DNA of 7,037 nt from JBFIHZ01 sp041601535 (GTDB lineage Bacteria > Pseudomonadota > Gammaproteobacteria > Xanthomonadales > SZUA-36). The notes beneath the pieces were generated by a model, which did not search any database, had not been told where the DNA came from, and saw only the letters and a program-made list of their open reading frames with translations. The number at the start of each line of letters is the position of its first letter. Position 1 is the first letter of the stretch. Of the stretch, positions 6,114-7,037 are shown piece by piece. The stretch covers positions 1-7,037 of the forward strand of contig JBFIHZ010000213.1 in the NCBI GenBank assembly GCA_041601535.1, given 5' to 3'. Made by a program: the position numbers and the translations under genes.

Positions 6114-7037
6114 ATGGGTGCTTTCAAGGAACCGCACGGCGGTCAGCTCAAAGAGCTGTTTCTTACCGAAAATCAGGCGGATGAAGAAAAGGAACTGGCC
6201 GCCAGTTACGCATCGTGGGATCTTACCCCACGGCAGGTGTGCGATCTGGACCTGCTGATGAATGGTGCGTTTTCACCCCTGGAGGGTTTCCTGGGTGAGG
6301 CGGATTACAACGCGGTCTGCCAGGATATGCGGCTGGATAATGGCGTGCTGTGGCCCATTCCGGTGACACTGGATGTCAGCCAGGCATTTGCCGACAGCAT
6401 CAAGACGGGCGACCGCATCGCGCTGCGCGATCCCGAAGGCGTGTTGCTGGCCACCATGGATGTCTCTGACCTGTGGACGCCGGACAAGGCGCGCGAAGCG
6501 CAGCTGGTATTCGGTACCCGGGACGAACTTCACCCGGCGGTAAATTACCTGAACAACATTGCACACCCGGTCTACCTGGGTGGCAAAATCCGCGGTGTCG
6601 AGCCGCCGACCTACTACGATTTCAAATTGCTGCGCGATACGCCATCCGAACTGCGCGGGCGTTTTCGCAAACTGGGCTGGCGCAAGATCGTCGCCTTCCA
6701 GACACGCAATCCTCTGCATCGTGCCCACCAGGAACTGACCTTCCGGGCCGCGCGCGAGGTCGAGGCCAACTTGCTGATCCAGCCAGTGGTAGGCATGACC
6801 AAGCCGGGTGATATCGACCATTTCACGCGCGTGCGTTGCTATGAGCATGTACTGGAGCAGTATCCGGAACAGACCACCCAGCTCAGCCTGCTGAACCTGG
6901 CCATGCGCATGGCGGGTCCGCGCGAGGCGATCTGGCATGCGATCATCCGCAAGAACTATGGCTGCACTCACTTCATTGTCGGCCGGGATCATGCTGGTCC
7001 GGGCAACGACAGCAGCGGCAAGCCGTTTTATGGTCCA
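6114..7037 (+). CDS. sat: Sulfate adenylyltransferase (ATP sulfurylase), 3' end outside window
   Basis: The enzyme makes adenosine 5'-phosphosulfate (APS) and pyrophosphate from ATP and sulfate, the first step of sulfate activation. The 308 codons seen run from an ATG (AGAGG nine bases upstream) to the window edge. Residues from about 4 to 160 form the PUA-like N-terminal domain, with LTPRQVCDLDLLMNGAFSPL. The catalytic domain carries QTRNPLHRAH (196-205), whose two histidines form the HxxH nucleotidyl-transfer motif, and GRDHAGPG (290-297), a second conserved substrate-binding stretch. This is the homo-oligomeric Sat type, not CysD/CysN. The sequence style, for instance VYLGGKIRGVEPP and GNDSSGKPFYGP, resembles bifunctional Sat-APS kinase proteins. 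An APS kinase domain may therefore follow beyond 7037, but this cannot be seen. It is a cytoplasmic enzyme, probably in one transcript with the TetR gene 23 bases upstream. Confidence 0.95.
   Translation, partial: MGAFKEPHGGQLKELFLTENQADEEKELAASYASWDLTPRQVCDLDLLMNGAFSPLEGFLGEADYNAVCQDMRLDNGVLWPIPVTLDVSQAFADSIKTGDRIALRDPEGVLLATMDVSDLWTPDKAREAQLVFGTRDELHPAVNYLNNIAHPVYLGGKIRGVEPPTYYDFKLLRDTPSELRGRFRKLGWRKIVAFQTRNPLHRAHQELTFRAAREVEANLLIQPVVGMTKPGDIDHFTRVRCYEHVLEQYPEQTTQLSLLNLAMRMAGPREAIWHAIIRKNYGCTHFIVGRDHAGPGNDSSGKPFYGP

Noticed and set aside
6273..6992. A 239-codon open frame antisense to sat
   Set aside because: It lies wholly inside the well-supported sat coding region, its translation resembles no family, and codon bias in sat readily leaves an antisense frame open.

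Overview
The window is a compact, moderately GC-rich bacterial chromosome segment carrying eight protein-coding genes. Six are complete and two run off the edges. Gene content suggests a gammaproteobacterium, perhaps a marine one: a GcvR-type double-ACT regulator, a DUF6524-type membrane protein, a DECR-like short-chain dehydrogenase and an ATP sulfurylase resembling the N-terminal half of Sat-CysC fusions. I cannot name a genus. I see no rRNA, tRNA, CRISPR array, insertion sequence or phage gene.

Layout. 1-1233 (minus, cut at its 3' end): a TPR domain fused to a TylF/MycF-like SAM-dependent methyltransferase. 1389-1832 (plus): a four-helix membrane protein. 1829-3010 (minus): a GT4-fold glycosyltransferase. 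These last two genes converge and share one CTAG as both stop codons, with an intrinsic terminator just beyond. 3263-4075 (plus): a short-chain dehydrogenase whose catalytic Asn and Tyr are replaced. 4212-4649 (plus): an unrecognised 145-residue, strand-rich protein. 4830-5348 (plus): a GcvR-like ACT-ACT protein. 5485-6090 (plus): a TetR-family regulator behind an AT-rich leader with several inverted repeats. 6114-7037 (plus, cut at its 3' end): sulfate adenylyltransferase, 23 bases after the regulator.

How the genes relate. The methyltransferase and glycosyltransferase are both of kinds used on glycans or polyketide sugars. The sulfate adenylyltransferase supplies activated sulfate for cysteine synthesis or, in Sat-CysC form, often for sulfation. 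Together they are compatible with a modified surface glycan, but the genes lie on different strands and are separated by unrelated-looking genes, so this is only a hypothesis. The close tetR-sat spacing suggests co-transcription. The remaining plus-strand genes are separated by 136-180 bases and probably have their own promoters.

I do not see a clear previously undescribed system. The points most worth checking are the orphan protein at 4212-4649, the degenerate catalytic set of the SDR, the repeats upstream of tetR, and the TPR-methyltransferase fusion.
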